Source of the DNA: Streptomyces nymphaeiformis | GTDB taxonomy: Bacteria; Actinomycetota; Actinomycetes; Streptomycetales; Streptomycetaceae | Assembly (NCBI RefSeq): GCF_014203895.1 | Contig: NZ_JACHJY010000003.1 | Span: 186,001-250,000 of the forward strand | Length of the DNA stretch: 64,000 nucleotides | Direction of reading: 5' to 3' | Shown here: positions 42,067 to 50,035 of the stretch, one piece after another | How positions within the stretch are numbered: position 1 is the first letter of the stretch | Layout: every line of letters starts with the position of its first letter | Made by a program: the position numbers and the translations under genes | The notes under the pieces: generated by a model | The model's input: only the letters and a program-made list of their open reading frames with translations | Database searches by the model: none | Told to the model about the DNA's origin: nothing

Positions 42067-44301
42067 TCACGCCCCCGGCGGGGTCGCCGCCTTCAGGAGG
42101 AGGGCGGCTGCTTCGGCGTCGCGGCCGAGGCGTTCCAGGCAGTGGGCCTCGTCGTCGAGGGCGGCGAGGGTGTCGGGGTGTGCGGGGCCGAGGAGCCGGG
42201 TGCGGGTGGCGGCGATCGCCCGGTGGCACTCCCGCGCCTCCTCCCAGCGGTCGAGCCGGCCGAGGGCGACGGCCGTCTCCCAGCGGCTGGTGAGCGTGTC
42301 CGGATGGTCGGCGCCGAGGACCCGCTCGCGGTCGGCGTGCACGCTCTGGGATTCGGCGAGCGCCTCCGTCCAGCGTTCGAGGCGGCCGAGGTTGACGGCG
42401 AGGGCCTGGCGGGCGCGCAGCGTCTCGGGACCGTCGGGGCCCTGGGCGCGCGTGCGGGCGGCGACGAGGTCGCGGCAGAGGTCGAGGGCGTCGGCGGCCT
42501 GGCCGAGCCGGCCGAGGCAGACGCCGGTCTCGTAGCGGGCGGCGAGGGTGTCGGGGTGGTCGGGCCCGAGGGCGGTGGCGCGGGCGTCGGCGACCGCGCG
42601 GTACTGGACGAGCGCCTCCTGCCCTCGGCCGAGGCGGGTGAGGGTGTACGCCACCTCGTGGCGGGTCATGAGCGTGTCGGGGTGCGCCTCGCCGAGGAGT
42701 CGGGCGCGCGCCTCGGCGACCTCGTGGGCGGTGCGGTACGACTCCTCCAGGCGGCCGAGGCGGCCGAGGGTGAACGCCATGTTGTGGCGGCAGCGCAGGG
42801 TGTCGGGGTGGTCGGGGCCGACGGTGCGCTCGCGGGCGGCGAGCACCTCGCCGTACACCTCGTACGCCTCCGGGTGCCGTCCGAGGCGGCCCAGGGCGTA
42901 GGCCCGCTCCTGTCGCGCGGCGAGGGTGTCGGGGTGGTCGTCGCCGAGCACGCGGGCGCGGGCCTCGGCGACCCTGCCGAAGACGTGCAGGGCGTCGGCG
43001 GGGCGGTCGAGCCTGGCCAGGGCGAAGCCGACCTCGTAGTGGCTGGTCAGGGTGTCGGGGTGGTCCTCGCCGAGGGTGCGGGCGCGGTCCCGGGCGACGG
43101 ACCGGTGTACGGACTCGGCCTCGTCCCAGCGGCCGAGCCGGCCGAGGCCCATCCCGGCGCGGAACCGGCCGGCGAGCACCGCGACCAGCTCCGCCGGGGG
43201 CTCGGGGGCGGGCGGCGGGGTGGTGTCGGGTGCGGCGGTGGTCCACTCGGTGGTGAGGACGGCGGCGGCGGGATCGTGGGCGGCGGGGCGCGGTCCGGTG
43301 ACGGCCGCCGGGCGGTGCCCTCCGGTGATCCCCCGGACCCACGCGGGCGCCGGGGCGGGCTCCTCCGGGAGCGGGACGGGCATGGGGACGGTCAGCGGCA
43401 GGGCGGGGGGCGCGGGCGTCTCGGCCGGCGGCGGGAACGAGGCGGTGCCGAAGCGGCCCGAGACGATCCGGCGGCGCAGGTCGCCCGCGTCGGACGGCCG
43501 CTCCTCGGGGACCTTGGCGAGCAGGTCGACGACGATGCGGTCGAAGTAGTCGGGCAGCTCGGCGCGGATCGCGCGCGGCGGGGTCGGCACGGTGTCCCGG
43601 TGGCCGATGAGGATGGCCCAGGAGTCGCCGAGGTCGAACGGCGGCGCGCCGGTGGCCAGCTCGTACAGCACGCAGCCCAGTGAGTAGAGGTCGCTGCGGT
43701 GGTCGATCTCGCCGCCGCCCCCGATCTGCTCCGGGGACATGTAGTGGGGCGTCCCCATGGCGATGCCGGTCCCGGTGAGCTTGGAGGTGAAGCCCATGTC
43801 GGCGCCGAGGCGCGCTATCCCGAAGTCGCAGATCTTCACCGTGCCGTCCCGCAGCCGCATGATGTTCGCGGGCTTCAGGTCGCGGTGCACGATCCCCTGC
43901 CGGTGCGTGTACGCGAGGGCGTCGGCGACCTGGTCGGCGATCTCGACGACGTCGTGGACGGGCAGCGGCTGCTGGTCGTTGGAGACGAGGAGCTGGCTGA
44001 GGTTGCGCCCCTCCAGGAGCTCCATGACGAGGAACAGCACGCCCTCGTACTCGCCGAAGTCGTGCACGACGGTGATGCCCCGGTGCTGGAGCGCGGCCGC
44101 CACCCGGGCCTCGCGGCGGAAGCGCTCGCGCACCACGGCGAGGACCTGCGGGTCCTGCTGCGGGCCGAGCGGTTTGAGGCACTTCACGGCGACGCCGCGC
44201 CCGAGCGCCTCGTCGGTGGCGCGCCACACCTCGCCCATGCCTCCGCGACCGATGACCTCGTGCAGGCGGTACCGGCCCTGGATCAGTCTGGAGTCCCCCA
44301 T
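42067..44301 (-). CDS. Hanks-type Ser/Thr protein kinase with kinesin-light-chain-type TPR array
   Basis: A 744-residue kinase. The Hanks kinase domain (about 10-280) has GRGGMGEVW (P-loop), Lys40 in VAVKCLK, HRDLKPANIM (Asp141), DFGIAR (159-164) and MSPEQ. A Pro-rich linker leads to eight or more 42-residue TPRs (about 385-744) of the LGxDHPDTLxxRxxxAxxLGRLGRxxEA type, a protein-interaction solenoid. No membrane segment is visible, unlike PASTA-type kinases, so it is probably cytosolic. The ATG at 44299-44301 lies inside the end of the MpaB-type gene (19-base overlap), so both are expressed together. Confidence 0.92.
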   Translation of the reverse strand: MGDSRLIQGRYRLHEVIGRGGMGEVWRATDEALGRGVAVKCLKPLGPQQDPQVLAVVRERFRREARVAAALQHRGITVVHDFGEYEGVLFLVMELLEGRNLSQLLVSNDQQPLPVHDVVEIADQVADALAYTHRQGIVHRDLKPANIMRLRDGTVKICDFGIARLGADMGFTSKLTGTGIAMGTPHYMSPEQIGGGGEIDHRSDLYSLGCVLYELATGAPPFDLGDSWAILIGHRDTVPTPPRAIRAELPDYFDRIVVDLLAKVPEERPSDAGDLRRRIVSGRFGTASFPPPAETPAPPALPLTVPMPVPLPEEPAPAPAWVRGITGGHRPAAVTGPRPAAHDPAAAVLTTEWTTAAPDTTPPPAPEPPAELVAVLAGRFRAGMGLGRLGRWDEAESVHRSVARDRARTLGEDHPDTLTSHYEVGFALARLDRPADALHVFGRVAEARARVLGDDHPDTLAARQERAYALGRLGRHPEAYEVYGEVLAARERTVGPDHPDTLRCRHNMAFTLGRLGRLEESYRTAHEVAEARARLLGEAHPDTLMTRHEVAYTLTRLGRGQEALVQYRAVADARATALGPDHPDTLAARYETGVCLGRLGQAADALDLCRDLVAARTRAQGPDGPETLRARQALAVNLGRLERWTEALAESQSVHADRERVLGADHPDTLTSRWETAVALGRLDRWEEARECHRAIAATRTRLLGPAHPDTLAALDDEAHCLERLGRDAEAAALLLKAATPPGA

Positions 44302-45197
44302 CGTGTGCTGCCGCCCCCGTCGAATCCGTACTGCCTTCTCGGCTCCTCCAGTATGGCCGCCGGGTCGGACAGTGAATACGGGGCGGGGTACGCGTACGGG
44401 TCGGGACGGGTCTCCGGGCCGAGCCGGTCCACGGCGCGCAGGATGTGCCGGGGCGGCAGCCGCCAGCGCAGGCGGGCGGGGATGCAGCGCAGGAGGTTGG
44501 CGGTCGCGACGAGCCTGCGGGTGACGGTCTCCGGAGGCGGGGCGGGGTGGCCGTAGAGGGCGTGGGCGTAGGGGGGCAGGGTGTCGTGGGCGAGTGCGGT
44601 GACGCGCCGCCAGATCACCTCGCGCGCCGGTACCAGGGCGGGTTTGACGGGCGGGCGGCGGAGGAAGTCGGCGACGGTCCGGGCGTCGGGGCCGGCGGCG
44701 AGTCCGGGGCGCACCCCCTCGAAGTAGGCGGCGAGCTCGGCGGTGGACGCCGGGACGGTGTCGGGGTCGAGGCCGACGAGCCGGGCCGAGGTGCGGTGCT
44801 CGTCGACGTACCGGTCGGCGTCGGCGTCGGTGAGCGGGATCCCGGAGCGGCGGGCGACGGAGAGGTACGAGTCGGTCTCGGCGCAGTGGACCCAGAGCAG
44901 CAGTTCGGGGTCGTCCACGCCGAGCAGCCGGTGGATCCGCCGGACCCGCGCGCCGGCCGCCTCGGCGGCTTCGGTGGTCCCGTAGCTGAGGGTCCCGACG
45001 AAGTTCGCGGTCCGCATCAGCCGGCCCCAGGGGTCCTCCTGGAAACTGCTGTTGATCATGACGCCGCGGACGGCGACGGGGTGCAGGGCCTGGAGCCAGA
45101 GGGCCCGGACGCCGGCGATCCACATCACCGGGTCGCTGTGGAGCTGCCAGGTCACGGAGCGGGGGCCGAAGAGCCCGGGGTCTGCGTCCTGCCTCAT
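44283..45197 (-). CDS. MpaB-family (DUF2236) oxygenase-like protein
   Basis: A 304-residue protein of the DUF2236/MpaB group, related to latex-clearing heme oxygenases. Conserved features are PRSVTWQLHSDPVMWIAGVRALWLQALHPVAVRGVMINSSF and ELLLWVHCAETDSYLSVARRSGIPL, with His in HPVAVRG and WVH as candidate metal/heme ligands. The family acts on polyisoprenoid, phenolic or unknown substrates. The start ATG is at 45195-45197. It is first in a two-gene operon with the overlapping Ser/Thr kinase (44283-44301), so kinase control of the oxygenase or a shared sensor role is possible. Confidence 0.85.
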   Translation of the reverse strand: MRQDADPGLFGPRSVTWQLHSDPVMWIAGVRALWLQALHPVAVRGVMINSSFQEDPWGRLMRTANFVGTLSYGTTEAAEAAGARVRRIHRLLGVDDPELLLWVHCAETDSYLSVARRSGIPLTDADADRYVDEHRTSARLVGLDPDTVPASTAELAAYFEGVRPGLAAGPDARTVADFLRRPPVKPALVPAREVIWRRVTALAHDTLPPYAHALYGHPAPPPETVTRRLVATANLLRCIPARLRWRLPPRHILRAVDRLGPETRPDPYAYPAPYSLSDPAAILEEPRRQYGFDGGGSTRWGTPD

Positions 45198-45236
45198 GGC
45201 GCTCAGGCTACGCCGGAACCGGCCCCGGGGAACCGG

Positions 45237-45423
45237 TCAGGACCGGCCCTCTTCCACGGTGAGGACGCGCGTCAGCGGCGCACCGGCGAGGGCCGGGGCC
45301 CGTGCGGGGCCGGTCCACACGCGCGTGCGGAGGAATCCGAGGAAGTCCTCGGCCCGGTCGGCGGTGGCGGAGGACAGGTCGACGACGACGCGGGCCCGGC
45401 CGACGCCTCGGGTGCCTCGCCGG
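45237..45423 (-). pseudogene. Possible coding remnant without a start
   Basis: Between the GNAT stop and the MpaB-type gene start, one minus frame reads like normal protein (ARVVVDLSSATADRAEDFL, then GFLRTRVWTGPARAP) and ends at a stop near 45237. There is no ATG, GTG or TTG before it that is not deep inside the GNAT gene. It looks like the 3' end of a decayed gene; low certainty. Confidence 0.3.
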
Positions 45424-45948
45424 TCAGTCGACGTGGGGGCTGCGGCGTTCGACGAGGACCGTGTCGCGCCAGACGCCGTGATGCCGGGCGATGCGCTCGC
45501 GGGTGCCGACGACCCGGAAGCCGGCGCGGGCGTGGACGGCGAGGCTGGCGGCGTTCTCGGGGAAGATGCCGGCCTGGATGGTCCAGATCCCCGCCGCCTC
45601 GGTGGACGCGACGAGTGCGTCGAGGAGCGCGGAGGCGACGCCCCGGCCGCGGGCGTCGGGGTGCACGTACACCGAGTGCTCGACGACGCCGTCGTACGCG
45701 CTCCGCTCGGAGACCTTGCCGACGGCGACCCAGCCGAGGACGCGCCCCGTCCCGTCGACGGCGGCGAAGCGGTGCTCGGGCAGCTTGGCCGCGTCGAACC
45801 GCTCCCAGCTGGGGGCGGCGGTCTCGAAGGTGGCGTTCCCCTCGTCGACGCCGGCCCGGTAGATGGCGACGACCGCGTCGGCGTGCTCCGCGCCGAGGGG
45901 CACCACCAGGGTCGGTCCGCAGGGTTCGACGAGCGCCTCGTTCGACAT
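45424..45948 (-). CDS. GNAT N-acetyltransferase, phosphinothricin-acetyltransferase-like
   Basis: A 174-residue GNAT enzyme of the Pat/Bar-like group: HADAVVAIYRAGVDEGNATFETAAPSWERFD (family N-terminus with NATFET), GWVAVGKVSERSAYDGVVEHSVYVHPDARGRGVASALLDALV (motif A) and GIFPENAASLAVHARAGFRVVGTRERI (motif B). It may acetylate the amino group of an amino acid or analogue such as phosphinothricin or methionine sulfone. The ATG at 45946-45948 is used; the ribosome site is weak. It is divergent from the ion-channel gene at 46091. Confidence 0.88.
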   Translation of the reverse strand: MSNEALVEPCGPTLVVPLGAEHADAVVAIYRAGVDEGNATFETAAPSWERFDAAKLPEHRFAAVDGTGRVLGWVAVGKVSERSAYDGVVEHSVYVHPDARGRGVASALLDALVASTEAAGIWTIQAGIFPENAASLAVHARAGFRVVGTRERIARHHGVWRDTVLVERRSPHVD

Positions 45949-46090
45949 CCGCCCATGCTGGCACAGGCCGGCGTCGGGCGTGCGGCCGCCGTCCCCGTGC
46001 GGTGCGGCGCCCGGCCGCGCATCCTCGAAGCATGGCCAGCAAGCTTCTCGGTCCGCCCGCGCGGACCTGCGCGGGGCGGACGGTTCCGGG

Positions 46091-46981
46091 ATGACGTGGC
46101 TGCCCGTCCTCGCGGGAGCGGCGCTGATCCTCTTCATCCTGCGGGACGTCTTCCACACCATCTGGCACCCGACCCGGCACGGCGGCCTGAGCCGGCTGGT
46201 GATGCTGGGTGTCTGGCGGCTCTCGGCCCATCACGGGCCGCGGTGGCGGCCGGTCGGTCTGGCGGGGCCCGTGGGCATGATGGCGGTCGTCACCGTCTGG
46301 GCGTTCGTCATCGCCGTCGGCTGGGGGCTCATCTACTGGCCCCACATGCCGGACGACTTCTCGTACGCCCCCGGCCTCGTCCCCGCCGAGCACGCGGGCC
46401 CGGTCGACGCGCTGTACGTCTCGCTGGTCACCCTGGCCACCCTCGGGCTCGGCGACATCGCCCCGACCTCGCAGTGGCTGCGCATCCTCGCCCCGGTGGA
46501 GGCCCTGGTGGGCTTCGCCCTGCTGTCGGCGACCGTCGCCTGGGTCCTCGGCATCTATCCGGCCCTCGCCCGCCGCCGGGCGCTCGCGCTGCGCCTGTCC
46601 CATCTGGGCCGCAACCGCCTCACGGTCGAGGTCCTCGACTCCGACGGCGGTGCCGCGCTCCTGGACGGCCTGGCCTCCGCCTTCGCGACGGTCACGGTCG
46701 ACTTCCTGCAGTACGCCGAGTCGTACTACTTCTACGACGGTCAGGAGAGCATCTCCCTGGCCGCCCGGCTCCGCGACGCCGTGGGCCTGGCGGACCGGGC
46801 CGAGCGGGCCCGCCATCCGGACGTCCGGCTCTCGGCGTCGGTCCTGCGCACGGCACTCGACGACCTGGCCACCGTCCTCGACGACCGCTTCCTGCGCACG
46901 GGCGGTCCTCCCGACGAGGTGTTCAAGGCGTACGCGGCGGACCACGGCCGCTCCTGGACGAGTGCGCGTCACGGGCCGTGA
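46091..46981 (+). CDS. Two-TM potassium-channel-family protein with atypical filter
   Basis: A 296-residue membrane protein: an N-terminal hydrophobic segment (WLPVLAGAALILFILRDVFHTI), a second (VGLAGPVGMMAVVTVWAFVIAVGWGLIYW), then the pore helix and filter in DALYVSLVTLATLGLGDIAPTS, followed by a last TM segment (LAPVEALVGFALLSATVAWVLG). The canonical TVGYGD is TLGLGD here, so ion selectivity is uncertain. The C-terminal cytosolic part is helical, with no RCK domain visible. The ATG at 46091 is divergent from the GNAT gene; the next gene starts 52 bases after the stop. Confidence 0.85.
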   Translation: MTWLPVLAGAALILFILRDVFHTIWHPTRHGGLSRLVMLGVWRLSAHHGPRWRPVGLAGPVGMMAVVTVWAFVIAVGWGLIYWPHMPDDFSYAPGLVPAEHAGPVDALYVSLVTLATLGLGDIAPTSQWLRILAPVEALVGFALLSATVAWVLGIYPALARRRALALRLSHLGRNRLTVEVLDSDGGAALLDGLASAFATVTVDFLQYAESYYFYDGQESISLAARLRDAVGLADRAERARHPDVRLSASVLRTALDDLATVLDDRFLRTGGPPDEVFKAYAADHGRSWTSARHGP

Positions 46982-47033
46982 CGCGGCCCTTATTCCCTCG
47001 ACGTGACCGCTCCGGGCAGCACATCCTGGGCCC

Positions 47034-47591
47034 ATGGAATTCCTCTGCCACCACCGTGACCGGTCCGCGTCCATGCCCCTGAGGAAGGCCCTCCTGGAGG
47101 CGCACTGGGCGTACATGGACGGCTTCGCGAAGCAGCTGATCGCACGTGGGCCGACCTTCGACGCGGCGGGCGAGAAGTGCACGGGGAGCGTGCACATCGT
47201 CGACCTTCCCGACGCGGCCGCGGCCCGGGCGTTCGCCTTCGACGAGCCGAACTACCAGGCCGGTGTGTACCGGGACGTCCTGCTGCGGCGGTGGCGCAAC
47301 ACACTGGGGCGGACGATGTGGGAGTTCCCCGGAGGCCGCGAGGGCGGCAACCGCTACCTGGTCCTGGGCCTCGGGGAGGGCGAGCCCGTCGACCTCACCC
47401 CTCCGGCGGACCGGGAGGACCTGATCGCGTACGGCCCCCTGCTGTCCGACGACGGCGACACCTGGGTGGGCACGGCGGCCCTGGTCCGCGCCCCGGACGC
47501 GGCGACGGCCGCGGCCGTCCTGCGGACCCCCGACCGGTACGCCGACGTCGAGGTCCACGACTGGTCCTTCGGCGGCCGCCCGACGACCTGA
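47034..47591 (+). CDS. YciI-like dimeric alpha-beta-barrel protein
   Basis: A 185-residue protein. The N-terminal ~95 residues match the YciI fold (MEFLCHHRDRSASMPLRKALLEAHWAYMDGFAKQLIARGPTF, VHIVDLPDAAAARAFAFDEPNYQAGVYRDVLLRRW). The second half (LVLGLGEGEPVDLTPPADREDLIAYGPLLSDDGDTWVGTAALVRAPDAATAAAVL) looks like a second copy of the fold. Reactions are unknown for most YciI proteins; a catalytic His/Asp pair is typical. The start ATG at 47034 follows the channel gene. Confidence 0.82.
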   Translation: MEFLCHHRDRSASMPLRKALLEAHWAYMDGFAKQLIARGPTFDAAGEKCTGSVHIVDLPDAAAARAFAFDEPNYQAGVYRDVLLRRWRNTLGRTMWEFPGGREGGNRYLVLGLGEGEPVDLTPPADREDLIAYGPLLSDDGDTWVGTAALVRAPDAATAAAVLRTPDRYADVEVHDWSFGGRPTT

Positions 47592-47740
47592 TCGTCCCGC
47601 CGAACAGCTCCGTCCAGCACGTGAGATGAAACCGGGCGGGCGACCGGCCGACCGCTCCCGCGCCGTTAAGGTTCCCCTACCCGTGGCCGGTACACGATGT
47701 CGCCGGCCGCCCCATCCGCTCCACTCACACGAGGACGCCC

Positions 47741-48022
47741 ATGTTCACGGTCAACGAGTACTTCGACGGCACGGTCAAGTCGATCGCGTTCACCCAGGAG
47801 GAGGGCCCGGCGACGATCGGCGTCATGGCTCCCGGAGAGTACGAGTTCGGCACCGCGGCGCCGGAGATCATGCACGTGGTCAGCGGCGCCCTGACGGTCA
47901 GGCTGCCCGGCGCCGACGAGTGGGAGACGTACGCCGCCGGGTCCCACTTCAAGGTTCCCGGCGAGAGCCGGTTCCAGCTCAAGGTGGCGGTGGAGACCGC
48001 CTACCTCTGCGAATACCGCTGA
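47741..48022 (+). CDS. ppnP: Pyrimidine/purine nucleoside phosphorylase
   Basis: The 93-residue cupin (former UPF0345/YaiE family) phosphorolyses purine and pyrimidine nucleosides, giving free base and ribose 1-phosphate. The sequence [57 protein letters not shown] matches PpnP over its whole length, ending CEYR. The ATG at 47741 is in a normal context. The gap to the first AlkB-like gene is only 14 bases, so ppnP and the two AlkB-like genes probably form one operon, linking nucleoside phosphorolysis to nucleic-acid or nucleotide oxidation. Confidence 0.93.
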   Translation: MFTVNEYFDGTVKSIAFTQEEGPATIGVMAPGEYEFGTAAPEIMHVVSGALTVRLPGADEWETYAAGSHFKVPGESRFQLKVAVETAYLCEYR

Positions 48023-48036
48023 ACACCAGGACGGTG

Positions 48037-49266
48037 ATGAGGACCGTGACCACGGCAGAAGCCCGTATCGAGGACGCGAACAACATCCTGGTCGCGCCGT
48101 CGGCGCTGAAGGACGACGACCTGACCAAGGACTTCTTCGGGTCCGTGATCACGCCGGAGGATCTCGCCTCCGGTTCGCCCGACCTCGCGCAGAAGACCGT
48201 CTACCTGTGTGGCGACGTGTCCGGGATCAACGGCCGCCGGCTGGATGCGGCTGCCCGGGTGTTCGTCGTCCGGGAGCTGTCGCACGGCCGGCACGAGGAC
48301 CTCGACGCGTCCTGGAACCTCGTCGACCTCGGCCGGGTCCCCCTCCGCGTACACGGCGTCGGCGTGTACTACCGCCGGTTCTTCGGACTCGGCACCGATC
48401 ACTTCGAACGGATCCGTACGGAGCACGAGTTCCAGTCCCTGACGGAGTCCACCAAGCCCGGAACGGCGCATCGCAGCGGCATCTACCTGACGCCCGTCAC
48501 CCAGGACGGTGACGAGCTGCATTTCCGCCTGCTCCGGTGCTCCACGAACCTCTCGGGGCCGACCGAGGGCTTCCGCCCGACCGACACGCACATCGTCGAG
48601 GCCCTGAACCGCGAGGCCGCCTCCGTCTTCCGGGACCAGGCGCCGCTCAATCACGTCCTCGCCCAGACCTACCACAACACCCTTGCCACGGCCGGGCGCA
48701 AGCAGTCCAAGGCCAAGATCTCGTCCCATGCCGACAAGACCAAGGACATGCCCGTCAACGGCGTCATGGCCTTCTGCACGTTCTACGACCGGCTCGACGG
48801 GTTGGAGCCCCTGGCCGGGGACGCCTTCGACTACGGCGTGAAGGGTGTCAGCGGGCTGACCCGACTCCGCTTCCACCTCAAGGACCCCACCGCGGAACGC
48901 GACGGGGCGGCGCTCCCCGCGCAGTTCAGCGTGACCCTCCACCCCGGCTCCGTGTTCTTCGTGCCGCTGTCCACCAACCGCCTGTACACGCACGAGATCC
49001 GGCCCTCGACGCTGGACGCCGCACTGCTCCCGACCCGCCTGGGATACGTGGTGCGCTGTTCGAGCACCGAAGCCGTCCACAAGGGCGGCGAAACGTTCCT
49101 CAAGAGGGCCGAAGGCCTGGTGAGGCTGGAACCCCCCACGCCGGCCGGCATGGACGAGCTGCGCACGCTGTACGCCGAGGAGAACAGGTCCACGTCCTTC
49201 ATCGACTACGGCGACCGATTCCTCTTCAGCATGAACACGGGAGACTACGTTGCCCCCCGAGCCTAG
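48037..49266 (+). CDS. AlkB-like 2-oxoglutarate/Fe(II) dioxygenase A, with long N-terminal extension
   Basis: A 409-residue protein of no family I can name. The C-terminal ~210 residues have the AlkB-type pattern: HxD iron ligands in SKAKISSHADKTKDM (His231, Asp233), the third ligand in RLYTHEIRPST (His319), and two arginines six apart in TRLGYVVR (Arg334, Arg340), matching the RxNxTxR 2-oxoglutarate site of AlkB. The N-terminal ~190 residues (DLAQKTVYLCGDVSGINGRRLDAAARVF...RTEHEFQSLTESTK) are unassigned. The ATG at 48037 follows ppnP by 14 bases; GTG 48046 is an alternative. Codon use seems slightly less GC-rich than its neighbours. Predicted oxidative demethylation/hydroxylation substrate unknown. 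Confidence 0.75.
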   Translation: MRTVTTAEARIEDANNILVAPSALKDDDLTKDFFGSVITPEDLASGSPDLAQKTVYLCGDVSGINGRRLDAAARVFVVRELSHGRHEDLDASWNLVDLGRVPLRVHGVGVYYRRFFGLGTDHFERIRTEHEFQSLTESTKPGTAHRSGIYLTPVTQDGDELHFRLLRCSTNLSGPTEGFRPTDTHIVEALNREAASVFRDQAPLNHVLAQTYHNTLATAGRKQSKAKISSHADKTKDMPVNGVMAFCTFYDRLDGLEPLAGDAFDYGVKGVSGLTRLRFHLKDPTAERDGAALPAQFSVTLHPGSVFFVPLSTNRLYTHEIRPSTLDAALLPTRLGYVVRCSSTEAVHKGGETFLKRAEGLVRLEPPTPAGMDELRTLYAEENRSTSFIDYGDRFLFSMNTGDYVAPRA

Positions 49267-50026
49267 GATCGCGGACGAGATCCTCTCGTACGCCCTGCCG
49301 ACCGAGGAGAACCTCTTCGCGGAGCTGTCCGCGTCCACCCGCTGGGAAGACCTGGGCAAAGGCAGACGAGGCGCCACCCTCACCAGGATCGACGAGACGG
49401 GCGGCGTGCCTCTCGTCCGCACCACCACTCGATACGGAAACCCGGCGCAGCGCTTCGGCCCGGTGCACGAACGGCTGGCGCAGCAGATCCAAGAACGCGC
49501 GGCACTTCCCGTCGGCTTCAACAACGCCCTCATCGAGAGCTACACGAACGCCTACAAGACGATGGGCAGCCATTCCGACCAGGCCCTCGACCTGGCCGAC
49601 GACTCGTTCATCGCCGTCTTCTCCTGCTACGAGCGCCCCGAAGCAGGCCCGACGAGGAAGCTCGTCTTCGAATCGAAGGGGGCCGAAGGCGAGAAGTCCG
49701 AGATCCCTCTCGCCCACAACAGTGTCGTCGCGTTCTCCGTCGCCGCGAACCGGCGCCTCAAACACAGAATCGTGTGGACCGCGCCCGCCCGGACGGAGAC
49801 GGCGGACAACCCCTGGCTGGGTGTCACGTTCCGCACGTCGAAAACCTCGCTCCGGTTTCGCGACGGACACGCACACCTCCCGCAGGGTGCGCGCCTCGTG
49901 CCGGCCGACGACGAACAGAGGACCGAGTTCTACCGACTACGGCGCCGCGAGAACCGCGAGACGGACTTCGTCTACCCCCCGCTGACGTACACCGTCAGCG
50001 ACAGCGATCTGCTCCCGCCCGTCTGA
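49250..50026 (+). CDS. AlkB-like 2-oxoglutarate/Fe(II) dioxygenase B, translationally coupled to A
   Basis: A 258-residue paralogue of its upstream neighbour. AlkB-type signature: FNNALIESYTNAYKTMGSHSD (Tyr98 and ligands His108, Asp110, in the same spacing as the NRY...HQD of AlkB), hydrophobic core FIAVFSCYERP...RKLVFESK, third ligand in RLKHRIVW (His172) and GVTFRTSK (Arg195) at the 2-oxoglutarate Arg position; the other Arg is Trp. The TTG at 49250 lies inside the upstream gene (17-base overlap) with GGGAG 6 bases before it, so translation is coupled. It ends 9 bases before the convergent acyl-CoA dehydrogenase. The pair probably works together; substrate unknown. Confidence 0.78.
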   Translation: MPPEPRIADEILSYALPTEENLFAELSASTRWEDLGKGRRGATLTRIDETGGVPLVRTTTRYGNPAQRFGPVHERLAQQIQERAALPVGFNNALIESYTNAYKTMGSHSDQALDLADDSFIAVFSCYERPEAGPTRKLVFESKGAEGEKSEIPLAHNSVVAFSVAANRRLKHRIVWTAPARTETADNPWLGVTFRTSKTSLRFRDGHAHLPQGARLVPADDEQRTEFYRLRRRENRETDFVYPPLTYTVSDSDLLPPV

Positions 50027-50035
50027 GCCGCGGAC

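Noticed and set aside
42067..43200. Another repeat array in the kinase gene
   Set aside because: The 126-bp periodicity encodes 42-residue TPRs and needs no other explanation.
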